Shown: piece by piece, positions 47,904 through 55,871 of the stretch
Position numbering within the stretch: the first letter of the stretch is position 1
How the letters are laid out: the number at the start of each line of letters is the position of its first letter
From: Rhodocyclales bacterium
GTDB lineage: Bacteria; Pseudomonadota; Gammaproteobacteria; Burkholderiales; Rhodocyclaceae
DNA length: 64,000 bases
Direction of reading: 5' to 3'
Assembly (NCBI GenBank): GCA_016235025.1
Contig: JACRMV010000005.1
Location: 180,697 to 244,696, forward strand
Notes under the pieces: generated by a model
The model's database searches: none
Seen by the model: the letters and a program-made list of their open reading frames with translations, nothing else
Told to the model about the DNA's origin: nothing
Program-made: the position numbers and the translations under genes

Positions 47904-48656
47904 ATGCCTAGTCATTTATCCTCAAAATCGATCGACTCACGGGATCGATTGATTGTTGCCCTCGATTTTTCCGATCCACAGGAAGCGCGGCGCTTTGTGG
48001 CCAGCCTGGGCGAGGCAGTCGGCTTTTATAAAATCGGTCTTGAGCTGTTCATGTCCGGTGGATATTTTGACCTGCTTGACTGGCTGATTGCCCAAGGCAA
48101 GAAAGTTTTTGTCGATCTGAAGTTCTTCGATGTGCCGGAGACAGTGCGCTCTGCCGTCAGGGCGCTAGCTGGAAGTGGAGCAACCTTTGCGACAATTCAT
48201 GGCAATCAATCCATCATGGAAGCCGCCGTCAAGGACAAGGGAAATCTCAAGGTGCTGGCCGTCACTGCATTAACCAGCCTTGATCGTGGCGACCTTGATG
48301 ATCTTGGGTTTTCCTGTGATGTCGAGAAACTGGTGCTTTCCCGTGCGCGCCGGGCCTTGCTGGCAGGGGTGGATGGAATTGTTTCCTCGGGACTGGAGGC
48401 GCCCTTGATCCGTGCCGAGCTTGGAGATAGGTTGCTGGTGGTGACGCCGGGGATTCGTCCTGTTGAAAACAAACCGTTGGACGATCAAAAACGTACTGTT
48501 GATGTGGCGCAGGCATTCAGGAATGGTGCGGATTACATCGTTGTCGGGCGGCCGATTCGCCAGGCAGCGGATTCCCGGTTGGCTGCTGAGGCGATCCAGC
48601 AGACCATTCGGCAAGTATTTGCAAGTCAGGCCGTGAAACCTGAACTCCGCGATTGA
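47904..48656 (+). CDS. pyrF: Orotidine 5'-phosphate decarboxylase
   Basis: 250 residues from the ATG at 47904. RLIVALDFSDPQEARRFV, FVDLKFFDVPETV with the catalytic Asp-Lys-Asp, VTALTSLD, and VTPGIRP with GADYIVVGRPI place it in the short, E. coli-like type. It makes UMP, last step of de novo pyrimidine synthesis. The 14-residue N-terminal stretch before the core is a little longer than usual. Confidence 0.96.
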   Translation: MPSHLSSKSIDSRDRLIVALDFSDPQEARRFVASLGEAVGFYKIGLELFMSGGYFDLLDWLIAQGKKVFVDLKFFDVPETVRSAVRALAGSGATFATIHGNQSIMEAAVKDKGNLKVLAVTALTSLDRGDLDDLGFSCDVEKLVLSRARRALLAGVDGIVSSGLEAPLIRAELGDRLLVVTPGIRPVENKPLDDQKRTVDVAQAFRNGADYIVVGRPIRQAADSRLAAEAIQQTIRQVFASQAVKPELRD

Positions 48657-49224
48657 AATTTGCACAGCCCGGCTATAGGTTTTTGATAGACGCCGGGATG
48701 AGAAATCGCGTATTGAGCGGCCGGGAGTGCGTTGATACGGTAGGATCGATCTCGAAGGGATAATTCTCGAATTTTGACCGAGCTTGTCGCCACGCATCGA
48801 TGCGCGCGTCGTCGCGAGAGCGAGGCCGGGCTACGGAGACGCTGTGTCAGCGCGCAGCTTCTGGCGCGGGCCGAATGGAACAGATCGACCACGGTGGCGC
48901 CGACCAGCATCAGCACCTGCGGCGTGATGCAGGCGTCAGCTTCATAGCCACGCCCGCTCTAGCTTGCATCCTGAAAAATTTTTACTTGAAGGCATTCCAT
49001 TGCTGCAATTACTGTACTAATATGCAGACCATGTCCACAATAAGTTCGTGGCTGAAATAGGTTGGGAATTAATAGTGCATTTCACTTGTTAGTGTCGGGT
49101 GATTCGAGGGTGTTGAATCACACGGATAATGGGTTGAGCAGGATATCAGTAGTTGTTGCTGTTTGAGAAGACAGTCTGTGCCGCAAGGTGCGTCTGGAAT
49201 GACTAATAAAAAGGAGGCTTGGCC
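48657..49224 (+). other. 568-base spacer without a clear gene
   Basis: Between pyrF and the aldehyde oxidoreductase operon. A 57-codon open stretch on the minus strand (48846-48676, stop at 48673) ends in a protein-like sequence (ENYPFEIDPTVSTHSRPLN) but has no ATG or GTG start. A second minus-strand stretch above it, in another frame, contains VLMLVGATVVDLFHSARARS. Together they could be the frameshifted remnant of a gene. The second half is AT-richer and carries the inverted repeat at 49099-49121. Nothing else recognised. Confidence 0.4.
49099..49121. promoter_or_regulatory. Inverted repeat upstream of aorA
   Basis: GTGATTC and GAATCAC form perfect seven-base arms around a nine-base spacer, followed by GATAAT at 49125-49130, which could be a -10 element. 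It lies about 100 bases before the first gene of the operon. It may be an operator; no regulator gene is adjacent. Confidence 0.4.
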
Positions 49225-49698
49225 ATGCAGAAGAGTTTGCATATAGACGCGAGCAAATGTACAGATTGCTTGCAATGCGAAATGGCGTGTTCGTATGAGA
49301 ATTACGGCATATTCAACATTGCGAAATCACGCATCAAGGTATTCAACTTCGAACATGAAGGCCGGAAGGTTCCCTACACCTGTACGCAGTGTGCGGAAGC
49401 TTGGTGCATGCATGCCTGCCCGGTAGATGCCATCCGGCTGGATGCGGCCACTGGCGCCAAGGTTGTTTTTGAGGATACCTGTGTCGGCTGCAAGGTGTGC
49501 ACCATCGCCTGTCCATTCGGCACGGTCAACTATGTTGCCGATACCGGCAAGGTGCAGAAGTGCGATCTGTGTGGCGGCGATCCTGCGTGCGCTACTGCTT
49601 GCCCGACTGGCGCCATCACCTACATCGATGCCGACTGGACAGGGCTGGACAAGATGCGTCAGTGGGCCGCCAAGACTGATCTGGCAGCAACTGCCTGA
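49225..49698 (+). CDS. aorA: Polyferredoxin subunit of aldehyde oxidoreductase (AorA-like)
   Basis: 157 residues from the ATG at 49225, seven bases after AAGGAGG. Sixteen cysteines in four groups can bind four [4Fe-4S] clusters: CTDCLQCEMAC (C12-C22), CTQCAEAWCMHAC, CVGCKVCTIAC and CDLCGGDPACATAC. It resembles the DMSO-reductase-B-like ferredoxin subunits. In Aromatoleum aromaticum the matching AorA carries electrons from the tungsten subunit and stacks into filaments. It is 23 bases before aorB. Symbol given by analogy. Confidence 0.88.
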   Translation: MQKSLHIDASKCTDCLQCEMACSYENYGIFNIAKSRIKVFNFEHEGRKVPYTCTQCAEAWCMHACPVDAIRLDAATGAKVVFEDTCVGCKVCTIACPFGTVNYVADTGKVQKCDLCGGDPACATACPTGAITYIDADWTGLDKMRQWAAKTDLAATA

Positions 49699-49721
49699 CG
49701 CGAATTCACGAGGAGAGAATC

Positions 49722-51569
49722 ATGGGATGGAATCGTAAAATACTCCGCGTCGACCTGACGCATGGCACCTGCAAGGCCGAACCTCTCAATATGGAGTGGG
49801 CGCAGGAATATCTTGGCCAGCGTGGCCTGGCAACCAAGTACCTCGTTGAAGAAGTCAACCCCAAGGCTGACCCACTGTCGCCAGAGAACAAGCTGATTAT
49901 GGCTACCGGTCCACTGACCGGGACCATGGCTTCGACCGGTGGACGCTATTCGGTCATTACAAAAAGTCCATTGACAGGGGCGGTTGCCTGTTCGAATTCG
50001 GGCGGCTATTTTGGCGCCGAGCTTAAGTTCGCCGGCTGGGACATGATCATTTTCGAAGGCAAGAGTCCGAAGCCGGTTTATCTTTCCATTGAAAACGACA
50101 AGGCCGAACTCAAGGATGCGTCCCATCTCTGGGGCAAGACCGTCTGGGATACGGAGGAGATCATCAAGAAATCGCATCAGGATCCGCAAATTCGCGTCTC
50201 CAGTATCGGGCGTGCCGGCGAAAATGGCGTGCTTTATGCCTGTATCGTCAATGACCTGCACCGTGCCGCCGGTCGCTCCGGGGTGGGTACGGTGATGGGC
50301 TCCAAAAACCTCAAGGCGGTCGCGATCCGTGGCACCAAGGGCGTTTCGGGAATCAAGGATTTCAAGGCCTTCATGACCGCTACTACCGCCGCCAAGAAGG
50401 TGTTGGCTGACAACGCTGTGACGGGCCAGGCGCTGCCCACCTACGGCACCCAGGTGCTGATGAACGTCATCAACGAAATCGGCGCCAGCCCGACCCGCAA
50501 TAGTCGCGATGTGCAATTCGAAGGCGCCCGCAAGATTTCCGCCGAAGCCATGCATGAGCCGCGTGCCTCGGATGGGAAGCCCAACCTCATAGGCAATCAG
50601 GCCTGTTTTGGCTGCACCATCGCCTGTGGTCGTACTTCGAAGATGGACAAGACCCACTTCAGCGTGGTCAATAGCCCGAAGTACTGGGGCGCGACCGGCG
50701 GCCTCGAGTATGAATCTGCCTGGGCGCTGGGCAACAATACCGGTGTCGATGATCTTGAGGCGCTGACCTTCGCCCAGATCATTTGCAATGAGGACGGCAT
50801 GGATCCAATCAGCCTGGGGGGTACCATTTCCGCAGCGATGGAGCTGTTTGAGGAAGGTGTCCTTACCGAGGAGATGATTGGCCTCAAGGCGCCCTTTGGT
50901 TCCGCAGAGGGACTGATCGAGTTGTGCAAGATGACGGCCGAAGGTCGGGGCTTTGGCAAGGAGCTTGCCCTCGGTTCCAGGCGCCTGTGCGACAAGTACG
51001 GCCGGCCGGAGTTTTCGATGACGGTGAAGAGCCAAGAGTATCCAGCTTACGACCCGCGCGGTATTCAGGGGATGGGGCTGACCTACGCTACGTCGAATCG
51101 CGGTGGTTGCCATCTGCGCAGCTACACTGTGGCATCCGAAGTGCTTGGCATCCCGGTCAAGACCGATCCGCTGGTAACTGAGGGCAAGCCAGGCTTGGTC
51201 AAGGCGTTTCAGGATGCAACCGCAGCGTTTGATTCGGCGGGCATCTGCATCTTTACCAGCTTTGCCTGGACGCTGGCCGACGTTGCGCCGCAAGTCGATG
51301 CCGCGTGTGAGGGTGACTGGTCGGTTGAGCGGCTGGCCGAGATTGGCGAGCGCATCTGGAACATGGAGCGGATGTTCAACAATGCCGCCGGGTTCACGGC
51401 CAAGGACGATGATCTGCCCAAGCGCCTCAAGACCGAACCGGCCAAGACCGGCCCGGCGAAGGGTCTGGTTTCCGGCATCGACAAGATGAAGCCGGAATAC
51501 TATGACTTGCGTGGATGGGATCAGAGCGGCGTTCCCAGCAAGGAAACGCTGGATCGACTGGGACTGTAA
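49722..51569 (+). CDS. aorB: Tungsten-dependent aldehyde:ferredoxin oxidoreductase catalytic subunit (AorB-like)
   Basis: 615 residues. The AOR N-terminal domain starts WNRKILRVDLTHGTC and runs through GPLTGTMASTGGRYSVITKSP (part). The [4Fe-4S] ligands are C295-x2-C298-x3-C302 in CFGCTIAC plus C509 in DSAGIC, which also holds the second pterin-binding DxxGxC motif. Candidate active-site residues are a Glu in GGLEYES and H464 in GGCHLRSY. It oxidises aldehydes to acids with bis-tungstopterin. Aromatic aldehydes are the likely substrates in this type of organism (inference). Confidence 0.93.
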   Translation: MGWNRKILRVDLTHGTCKAEPLNMEWAQEYLGQRGLATKYLVEEVNPKADPLSPENKLIMATGPLTGTMASTGGRYSVITKSPLTGAVACSNSGGYFGAELKFAGWDMIIFEGKSPKPVYLSIENDKAELKDASHLWGKTVWDTEEIIKKSHQDPQIRVSSIGRAGENGVLYACIVNDLHRAAGRSGVGTVMGSKNLKAVAIRGTKGVSGIKDFKAFMTATTAAKKVLADNAVTGQALPTYGTQVLMNVINEIGASPTRNSRDVQFEGARKISAEAMHEPRASDGKPNLIGNQACFGCTIACGRTSKMDKTHFSVVNSPKYWGATGGLEYESAWALGNNTGVDDLEALTFAQIICNEDGMDPISLGGTISAAMELFEEGVLTEEMIGLKAPFGSAEGLIELCKMTAEGRGFGKELALGSRRLCDKYGRPEFSMTVKSQEYPAYDPRGIQGMGLTYATSNRGGCHLRSYTVASEVLGIPVKTDPLVTEGKPGLVKAFQDATAAFDSAGICIFTSFAWTLADVAPQVDAACEGDWSVERLAEIGERIWNMERMFNNAAGFTAKDDDLPKRLKTEPAKTGPAKGLVSGIDKMKPEYYDLRGWDQSGVPSKETLDRLGL

Positions 51570-51624
51570 GGGCCGCGAGCCGACAGGTTCTGAAGGCCAG
51601 AGGGCGCGGGAGATTTTGAAGTGA

Positions 51625-51649
51625 GAGGAGTCTTCCTCGCTTCTTTTCT
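51625..51649 (+). terminator. Weak terminator-like hairpin between aorB and aorC
   Basis: GAGGA pairs with TCCTC around GTCT, followed by the pyrimidine run GCTTCTTTTCT. The stem is only five base pairs, so any termination would be partial. It lies 55 bases after the aorB stop. Confidence 0.35.
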
Positions 51650-51671
51650 ACCGTGCCCTTGTTTTTCCTGA

Positions 51672-51688
51672 ACGATCATAATGATCGT
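51672..51688. promoter_or_regulatory. Perfect 17-base palindrome before aorC
   Basis: ACGATCAT-A-ATGATCGT, 29 bases before the longer aorC start. Symmetric and AT-rich in the centre, it could be an operator; as RNA it would form a seven-pair stem with a three-base loop. It does not match the repeat at 49099-49121. Confidence 0.45.
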
Positions 51689-51717
51689 CTTGGTGTGATT
51701 TTCTTCAGGGGTAGCTT

Positions 51718-53106
51718 ATGGGCATTTTCGACTGGCTGACAAGCCTGTTCTCTGATTCAAATACCAGCACCGGGTCGCCAGCAGGGATAGCCGCACCGGG
51801 CATTCCGGAAGCAAAATTGTCACAACAACCAACCCTACCTTCCGAGGCACTCATGAGATACGTCATCATTGGTAATGGCCCAACCGGGCTGGTCGCAGCC
51901 GAGGCCTTGCGCCGTCTGCAGCCCGCTGCCGAAATCACGCTCATCGGCGACGAACATGAACCGCCGTATTCGCGCATGGCGATTCCTTACTTCCTGATCG
52001 GCAACATTACGGATCAGGGCACGCATCTGCGCAAGGATCCGCAGCATTTCCAGAAGCACAACCTGAAGCTGGTGGTGGGCCGTGCAGCCAGGATCGATCC
52101 GGCTGCCAAACAGGTCGAATTGGCCGATGGGCAGAAACTGCCGTATGACAAGTTGCTGATTGCAACCGGATCGTACCCGGTGCGTCCGCCGGTGCCCGGC
52201 ATGGATCTGCCGAACGTGCATACCTGCTGGACCATCGCCGATGCGCGCGCGATTGCAGCCAAGGCCAAACCGGGGGCGCGCGTGCTGCAACTGGGTGCCG
52301 GCTTCATTGGCTGCATCATCATGGAAGCCCTGGCTTCCCGGGGGGTCAAGCTGGATGTCGTCGAGATGGGTGACCGCATGGTGCCGCGCATGATGACCGA
52401 GCGCGCCGGCAACATGATTCGTCGCTGGGTCGAGCAAAAGGGTGTTGGCGTCCATGTCAATACCGGTGTCACGGCGGTTGCCCAGGAAGGTGATGCGCTG
52501 CGAGTCAAGCTCAGCACGGGCGACGATCTTGTCGTCGATCTCATGATCTGTGCTGCCGGGGTGCGGCCCGCGATCGGTTTTCTGGCCGGAACCGGTATCG
52601 CCACGGAACGCGGTATTCGCGTTGATAGCGGCATGCGCACCAATATTCCCGACATCTATGCCGCCGGGGATGTCACCGAGGCCATCGGCTTCCATTCAGG
52701 GCAGCCAGAGCTGAATGCCATTCAACCCAATGCTGCGGATCAGGCCCGCGTCGCAGCTGCCAACATGGCCGGTGGAAATACGGCCAGCGGTGGTAGTCTG
52801 GCGATCAACGTACTTGATACCCTGGGGCTGATTTCGACCTCTTTTGGCCAATGGCAGGGCGCGCCCGCAGCAGAAGGTGGCGAAGGCGTCGAGCTGTGCG
52901 ACGAAGAAAATTTCCGCTATCTGTCATTGCAGTTCAAGGGTGACGTGCTGATCGGCGCCACCTCGATTGGCTGGACCGACCACGTTGGCGTGTTGCGCGG
53001 CCTGGTGCAGACCAGGCATCCCCTCGGGCACTGGAAGCAGCGCCTGCTTGAGGATCCAACCCACTTCATGGCGGCTTATCTGGCTACAGCACAGGCTGCT
53101 GCGTGA
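51718..53106 (+). CDS. aorC: FAD/NAD-binding oxidoreductase subunit of aldehyde oxidoreductase (AorC-like)
   Basis: 462 residues from 51718. The FAD-binding core begins with RYVIIGNGPTGLVAAEAL at residue 47, then PPYSRMAIPYFLIG, LLIATGSYPVRPP, the NAD-binding GAGFIGCIIMEAL and IYAAGDVTEA. A pyridine-nucleotide disulfide oxidoreductase fold of the rubredoxin/nitrite reductase type. It should pass electrons between the polyferredoxin and NAD. The first 45 residues (GIFDWLTSLF, then a Ser/Thr/Pro/Ala-rich linker) are an extension; an ATG at 51853 with GAGG upstream would give a 417-residue core-only protein. Which start is used cannot be settled here. Confidence 0.88.
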   Translation: MGIFDWLTSLFSDSNTSTGSPAGIAAPGIPEAKLSQQPTLPSEALMRYVIIGNGPTGLVAAEALRRLQPAAEITLIGDEHEPPYSRMAIPYFLIGNITDQGTHLRKDPQHFQKHNLKLVVGRAARIDPAAKQVELADGQKLPYDKLLIATGSYPVRPPVPGMDLPNVHTCWTIADARAIAAKAKPGARVLQLGAGFIGCIIMEALASRGVKLDVVEMGDRMVPRMMTERAGNMIRRWVEQKGVGVHVNTGVTAVAQEGDALRVKLSTGDDLVVDLMICAAGVRPAIGFLAGTGIATERGIRVDSGMRTNIPDIYAAGDVTEAIGFHSGQPELNAIQPNAADQARVAAANMAGGNTASGGSLAINVLDTLGLISTSFGQWQGAPAAEGGEGVELCDEENFRYLSLQFKGDVLIGATSIGWTDHVGVLRGLVQTRHPLGHWKQRLLEDPTHFMAAYLATAQAAA

Positions 53107-53357
53107 AAATCGTCTTCAAGCTGTTCGCTACCTTGCAGGATTTTTTGCCGGCGGAGGCGCGGAGGACCAGTGCCGTAACGATCGAACTCGCCGAGGATAC
53201 AAAGATCATCAACGTCATCGAGAGCTACGGTATCGCCAGGGCGATGTGCCACTTGGTGCTGGTGGATGGCTTCTATATCCCTCCCGCACAGTGGGATAGC
53301 CGTGTGCTTCGCGACGGCGAGACGTTAGCGATCTGGCCGCCAGTAGCGGGTGGGTAA
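53103..53357 (+). CDS. MoaD/ThiS-like small protein
   Basis: 84 residues from a GTG that overlaps the aorC stop by four bases. Ubiquitin-like fold of MoaD: FKLFATLQDFLP at the start, LVLVDGFYI, DGETLAIWPPVAGG at the end. The terminal Gly-Gly is the site activated by a MoeB-type enzyme for sulfur transfer during pterin cofactor synthesis. Its place in the operon suggests a dedicated role in making the tungstopterin, as in other AOR operons. Confidence 0.88.
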   Translation: MKIVFKLFATLQDFLPAEARRTSAVTIELAEDTKIINVIESYGIARAMCHLVLVDGFYIPPAQWDSRVLRDGETLAIWPPVAGG

Positions 53358-53375
53358 ACGGAGCGGGCGGGAGGC

Positions 53376-53651
53376 ATGAAACTCCCGCTCGCCTTCGATG
53401 CAACGATTGCGCGCGACGAGTTTCTGCGTCTGCTGCCAGGGGCTACTGGCGGAGATGGTTTCCGTCAGGTAAATGACGTATTCATCAGTCGGCACTGGCG
53501 GATTGTCCTCTCGCCCATAGAGCCGCTGCACATCGGCAGCCTGTTGCTGGACCGGTATCACGTCGAGATTGCGTTCAGCGACATGAGCGAGCAGGAAATC
53601 GACCGTTTCATGCAGCGCTTCAGTGTCCATTACCAGCGCGGTGGCGGATAA
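53376..53651 (+). CDS. Small protein of unknown function, last gene of the aldehyde oxidoreductase operon
   Basis: 91 residues, start preceded by GGGAGG. I do not recognise the family. It has no signal peptide or membrane helix and no cysteines; an acidic and aromatic-rich sequence with NDVFISRHWRIVLSP, LDRYHVEIAFSDMSEQEIDRFMQRF and a C-terminal GGG. The context, 18 bases behind a MoaD-like gene, suggests a role in cofactor assembly or insertion. The Gly-Gly-Gly end is unusual and may be chance. Confidence 0.75.
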   Translation: MKLPLAFDATIARDEFLRLLPGATGGDGFRQVNDVFISRHWRIVLSPIEPLHIGSLLLDRYHVEIAFSDMSEQEIDRFMQRFSVHYQRGGG

Positions 53652-53691
53652 AAGTCGGCGCTGATGACACGGCGACTGGCTTGTAAGCTGT

Positions 53692-53697
53692 TAGAAT
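53692..53697 (+). promoter_or_regulatory. -10 element of the 4.5S RNA promoter
   Basis: TAGAAT at 53692-53697 lies seven bases before the predicted 5-prime end of the RNA. The -35 is weak. The same TTAGAATTC string precedes two tRNA genes in this window. Confidence 0.55.
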
Positions 53698-53703
53698 TCC
53701 AGC

Positions 53704-53806
53704 CGCGGCGGGTCTCCCCGCATCGTGGAGTGGTGAACCGGGTCAGGTCCGGAAGGAAGCAGCCACAGCCAATTTCTGCGAGTGCCGGGGGTCAGGCTCG
53801 CCGCCC
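53704..53806 (+). ncRNA. ffs: Signal recognition particle 4.5S RNA
   Basis: The conserved SRP core GGTCAGGTCCGGAAGGAAGC (followed by AGCC) is present at about 53741-53765, with the matching 3-prime side GTGCCGGGGGTCAG. The ends GCGGCGGGTC and GCTCGCCGCC pair to close the long hairpin. About 103 bases, the usual bacterial size. Pairs with Ffh for co-translational targeting. It sits directly before dnaX, as in many betaproteobacteria. Ends are approximate by a few bases. Confidence 0.95.
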
Positions 53807-53872
53807 TTTATTTTTCTCTTCATGCCAATGCCTGGGCGGAAATCGCCCGTGCGGGCTTGATAAAATCGCCCC

Positions 53873-55525
53873 ATGAGCTACCAGGTTCTTGCCCGTAAAT
53901 GGCGCCCGAAATCCTTTGCCACACTGGTGGGACAGGAACACGTCGTGCGGGCGCTGACCCACGCGCTGGAGCAGAATCGCCTGCATCACGCCTATCTCTT
54001 CACCGGCACGCGCGGCGTGGGCAAGACCACTCTGGCGCGCATCATGGCCAAGGCGCTGAACTGCGAGGCAGGCGTTACATCGACGCCCTGCGGGGTTTGT
54101 TCGTCCTGCACCGAAATCGACAGCGGCCGCTTTGTTGATTACCTCGAGCTCGATGCCGCCTCGAATCGGGGTGTCGATGACATGACGCAATTACTCGACC
54201 GCGCCACGTACGCGCCGACCCGCGGCCGTTACAAGGTCTATGTCATCGACGAAGTGCATCAGCTCTCGGGTCATGCCTTCAACGCCATGCTGAAGACGCT
54301 GGAAGAGCCGCCGGAGCACGTCAAGTTCATTCTCGCCACTACCGATCCGCAAAAAATTCCCGTCACGGTGCTTTCACGCTGTCTGCAATTCAATCTGAAA
54401 CAGATGCCGCTGGCTCATATCATCGAGCATTTGTCTCGCGTCCTTGAAGCCGAAGGCATCCCGTTCGAGCCGGCGGCGTTGCGCCACCTGGCCAAGGGCG
54501 CGGCCGGCAGCATGCGCGACGCGCTTTCATTACTCGATCAGGCGATCGCCCATGATGCCGGCAAGGTGGAAGAAGAGGGCGTGCGCGCCATGCTCGGCAC
54601 GGTGGGTGACGAACACCTGTTCGCCCTGCTCGATGGTCTCGTCGCGAAGGATGTGCACGCCATGCTCGAGGTGGCAAAGCTGATGGATGCGCGCAGCCTG
54701 TCGTTCGATGGCGGCCTGCAGGAACTGGCGACCCTGTTTCATCGCGTTGCACTGACGCAGATGGCGCCGGAAGCGCTGCTCGACGAGTCTGAGCGCAATC
54801 GCCTGGCGCCGTATTCCGCAGCGCTGGATGCCGAGTTCCTGCAACTCGCCTATCAGATCGCGATTCATGGCCGTGATGAGCTTGCGTTGGCGCCCGATGA
54901 ATACTCCGGTTTCGTCATGACGCTGTTGCGGCTCTGTGCTTTTCGCCCGGAACGCCTGGGTGCATCGGCTTCCATGGCGTCGCCCCCCACTGTCGCCGTG
55001 GCCGCTGTGCGTCGTCCGGTGGCTCCCGCCTCGCCGCAAACCGCGCCAGCCGCCGTGTCGTCAGCGCCAGCGCGATGCGTCCCTACGGGAACTTTTTCAG
55101 CGCCTCCCGCTGCCACGCGGACCCAGTCGCGTGTTACGCCCGCCGGAGCAGGTGACGACTGGCATGCACGGGTGGACAGCTTGTCCCTGACCGGCATGGC
55201 GCGGCAACTGGCGCAGCACTGCGAACTGTCGGAACTGAGTGAAGCCGCGATCCGTCTGCGTCTCTCGCCGGTGCATAAGCACCTACTTGGCAAGGTTCAA
55301 CAGGACAAGCTTCAGGCTGAGCTGGAAAGCCATTTTGGCCGCCCTTTGCGCCTGAGCATCGATATCGCCGAACCAGCCAGTGCAACCCCGGCCGAGCGCA
55401 ACAGGAATGCGCAGTCCGAACGTCAGGAGCGAGCCATTGCCGCCATCGAACAGGATCCCTTCGTCCGCGATGTGGTCGACCTGTTCGATGCCAGTATCGA
55501 TGAATCAACCATTAAACCCGTTTAA
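53873..55525 (+). CDS. dnaX: DNA polymerase III subunits gamma/tau
   Basis: 550 residues. AAA+ clamp-loader ATPase: FTGTRGVGKTTLARIMAKALNC (Walker A, GTRGVGKTT), a four-Cys zinc site (CGVCSSC region), YVIDEVHQLS (Walker B) and SRC in LSRCLQFNL. A Pro/Ala-rich linker (about 370-430) leads to the tau C-terminal domain that contacts DnaB and the polymerase. I see no A-AAA-AAG slippery site, so a separate gamma form is not evident. It starts an ebfC-recR-containing operon. Confidence 0.96.
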   Translation: MSYQVLARKWRPKSFATLVGQEHVVRALTHALEQNRLHHAYLFTGTRGVGKTTLARIMAKALNCEAGVTSTPCGVCSSCTEIDSGRFVDYLELDAASNRGVDDMTQLLDRATYAPTRGRYKVYVIDEVHQLSGHAFNAMLKTLEEPPEHVKFILATTDPQKIPVTVLSRCLQFNLKQMPLAHIIEHLSRVLEAEGIPFEPAALRHLAKGAAGSMRDALSLLDQAIAHDAGKVEEEGVRAMLGTVGDEHLFALLDGLVAKDVHAMLEVAKLMDARSLSFDGGLQELATLFHRVALTQMAPEALLDESERNRLAPYSAALDAEFLQLAYQIAIHGRDELALAPDEYSGFVMTLLRLCAFRPERLGASASMASPPTVAVAAVRRPVAPASPQTAPAAVSSAPARCVPTGTFSAPPAATRTQSRVTPAGAGDDWHARVDSLSLTGMARQLAQHCELSELSEAAIRLRLSPVHKHLLGKVQQDKLQAELESHFGRPLRLSIDIAEPASATPAERNRNAQSERQERAIAAIEQDPFVRDVVDLFDASIDESTIKPV

Positions 55526-55537
55526 GGAGCAGCGAAC

Positions 55538-55861
55538 ATGATGAAAGGTGGCATAGCCGGCCTGATGAAGCAGGCCCAGCAGATGCAGGCCAACATGGCC
55601 AAGGCGCAGGAAGAACTCGCCCAGATGGAGGTGGAAGGACAATCGGGCGCGGGTGCCGTCAAGGTCGTGATGACCTGCAAGCACGACGTCAAGCGTGTCA
55701 TCATCGATCCATCGGTGATGGATGACAAGGAGATGCTGGAAGACCTGATCGCGGCGGCGCTCAATGACGCCAATCGTCGCGCCGAAACCACGGCGGCTGA
55801 AAAAATGAACGGCTTCACCGCCGGCATGCAATTGCCGCCGGGCTTCAAGCTGCCGTTCTGA
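55538..55861 (+). CDS. Nucleoid-associated protein YbaB/EbfC
   Basis: 107 residues, the usual size. [39 protein letters not shown] (parts) and [17 protein letters not shown] are the family features. A tweezers-shaped DNA-binding dimer. Located between dnaX and recR, the conserved order, 12 bases from dnaX. Confidence 0.96.
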   Translation: MMKGGIAGLMKQAQQMQANMAKAQEELAQMEVEGQSGAGAVKVVMTCKHDVKRVIIDPSVMDDKEMLEDLIAAALNDANRRAETTAAEKMNGFTAGMQLPPGFKLPF

Positions 55862-55871
55862 GCTGCGCCCG

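Noticed and set aside
48626..48916. 96-residue minus-strand open frame after pyrF
   Set aside because: It overlaps the pyrF end, has Arg/Ser-rich composition typical of a wrong frame and no ribosome site. Only listed as part of a possible remnant.
53664..53876. 70-residue open frame across 53664-53876
   Set aside because: It covers the 4.5S RNA gene and has no protein features.
53873..55525. Programmed frameshift giving gamma from dnaX
   Set aside because: The only A run seen (near 54350) lies inside the ATPase domain and is not an A-AAA-AAG site; no slippery sequence with a stem was found at the expected place.
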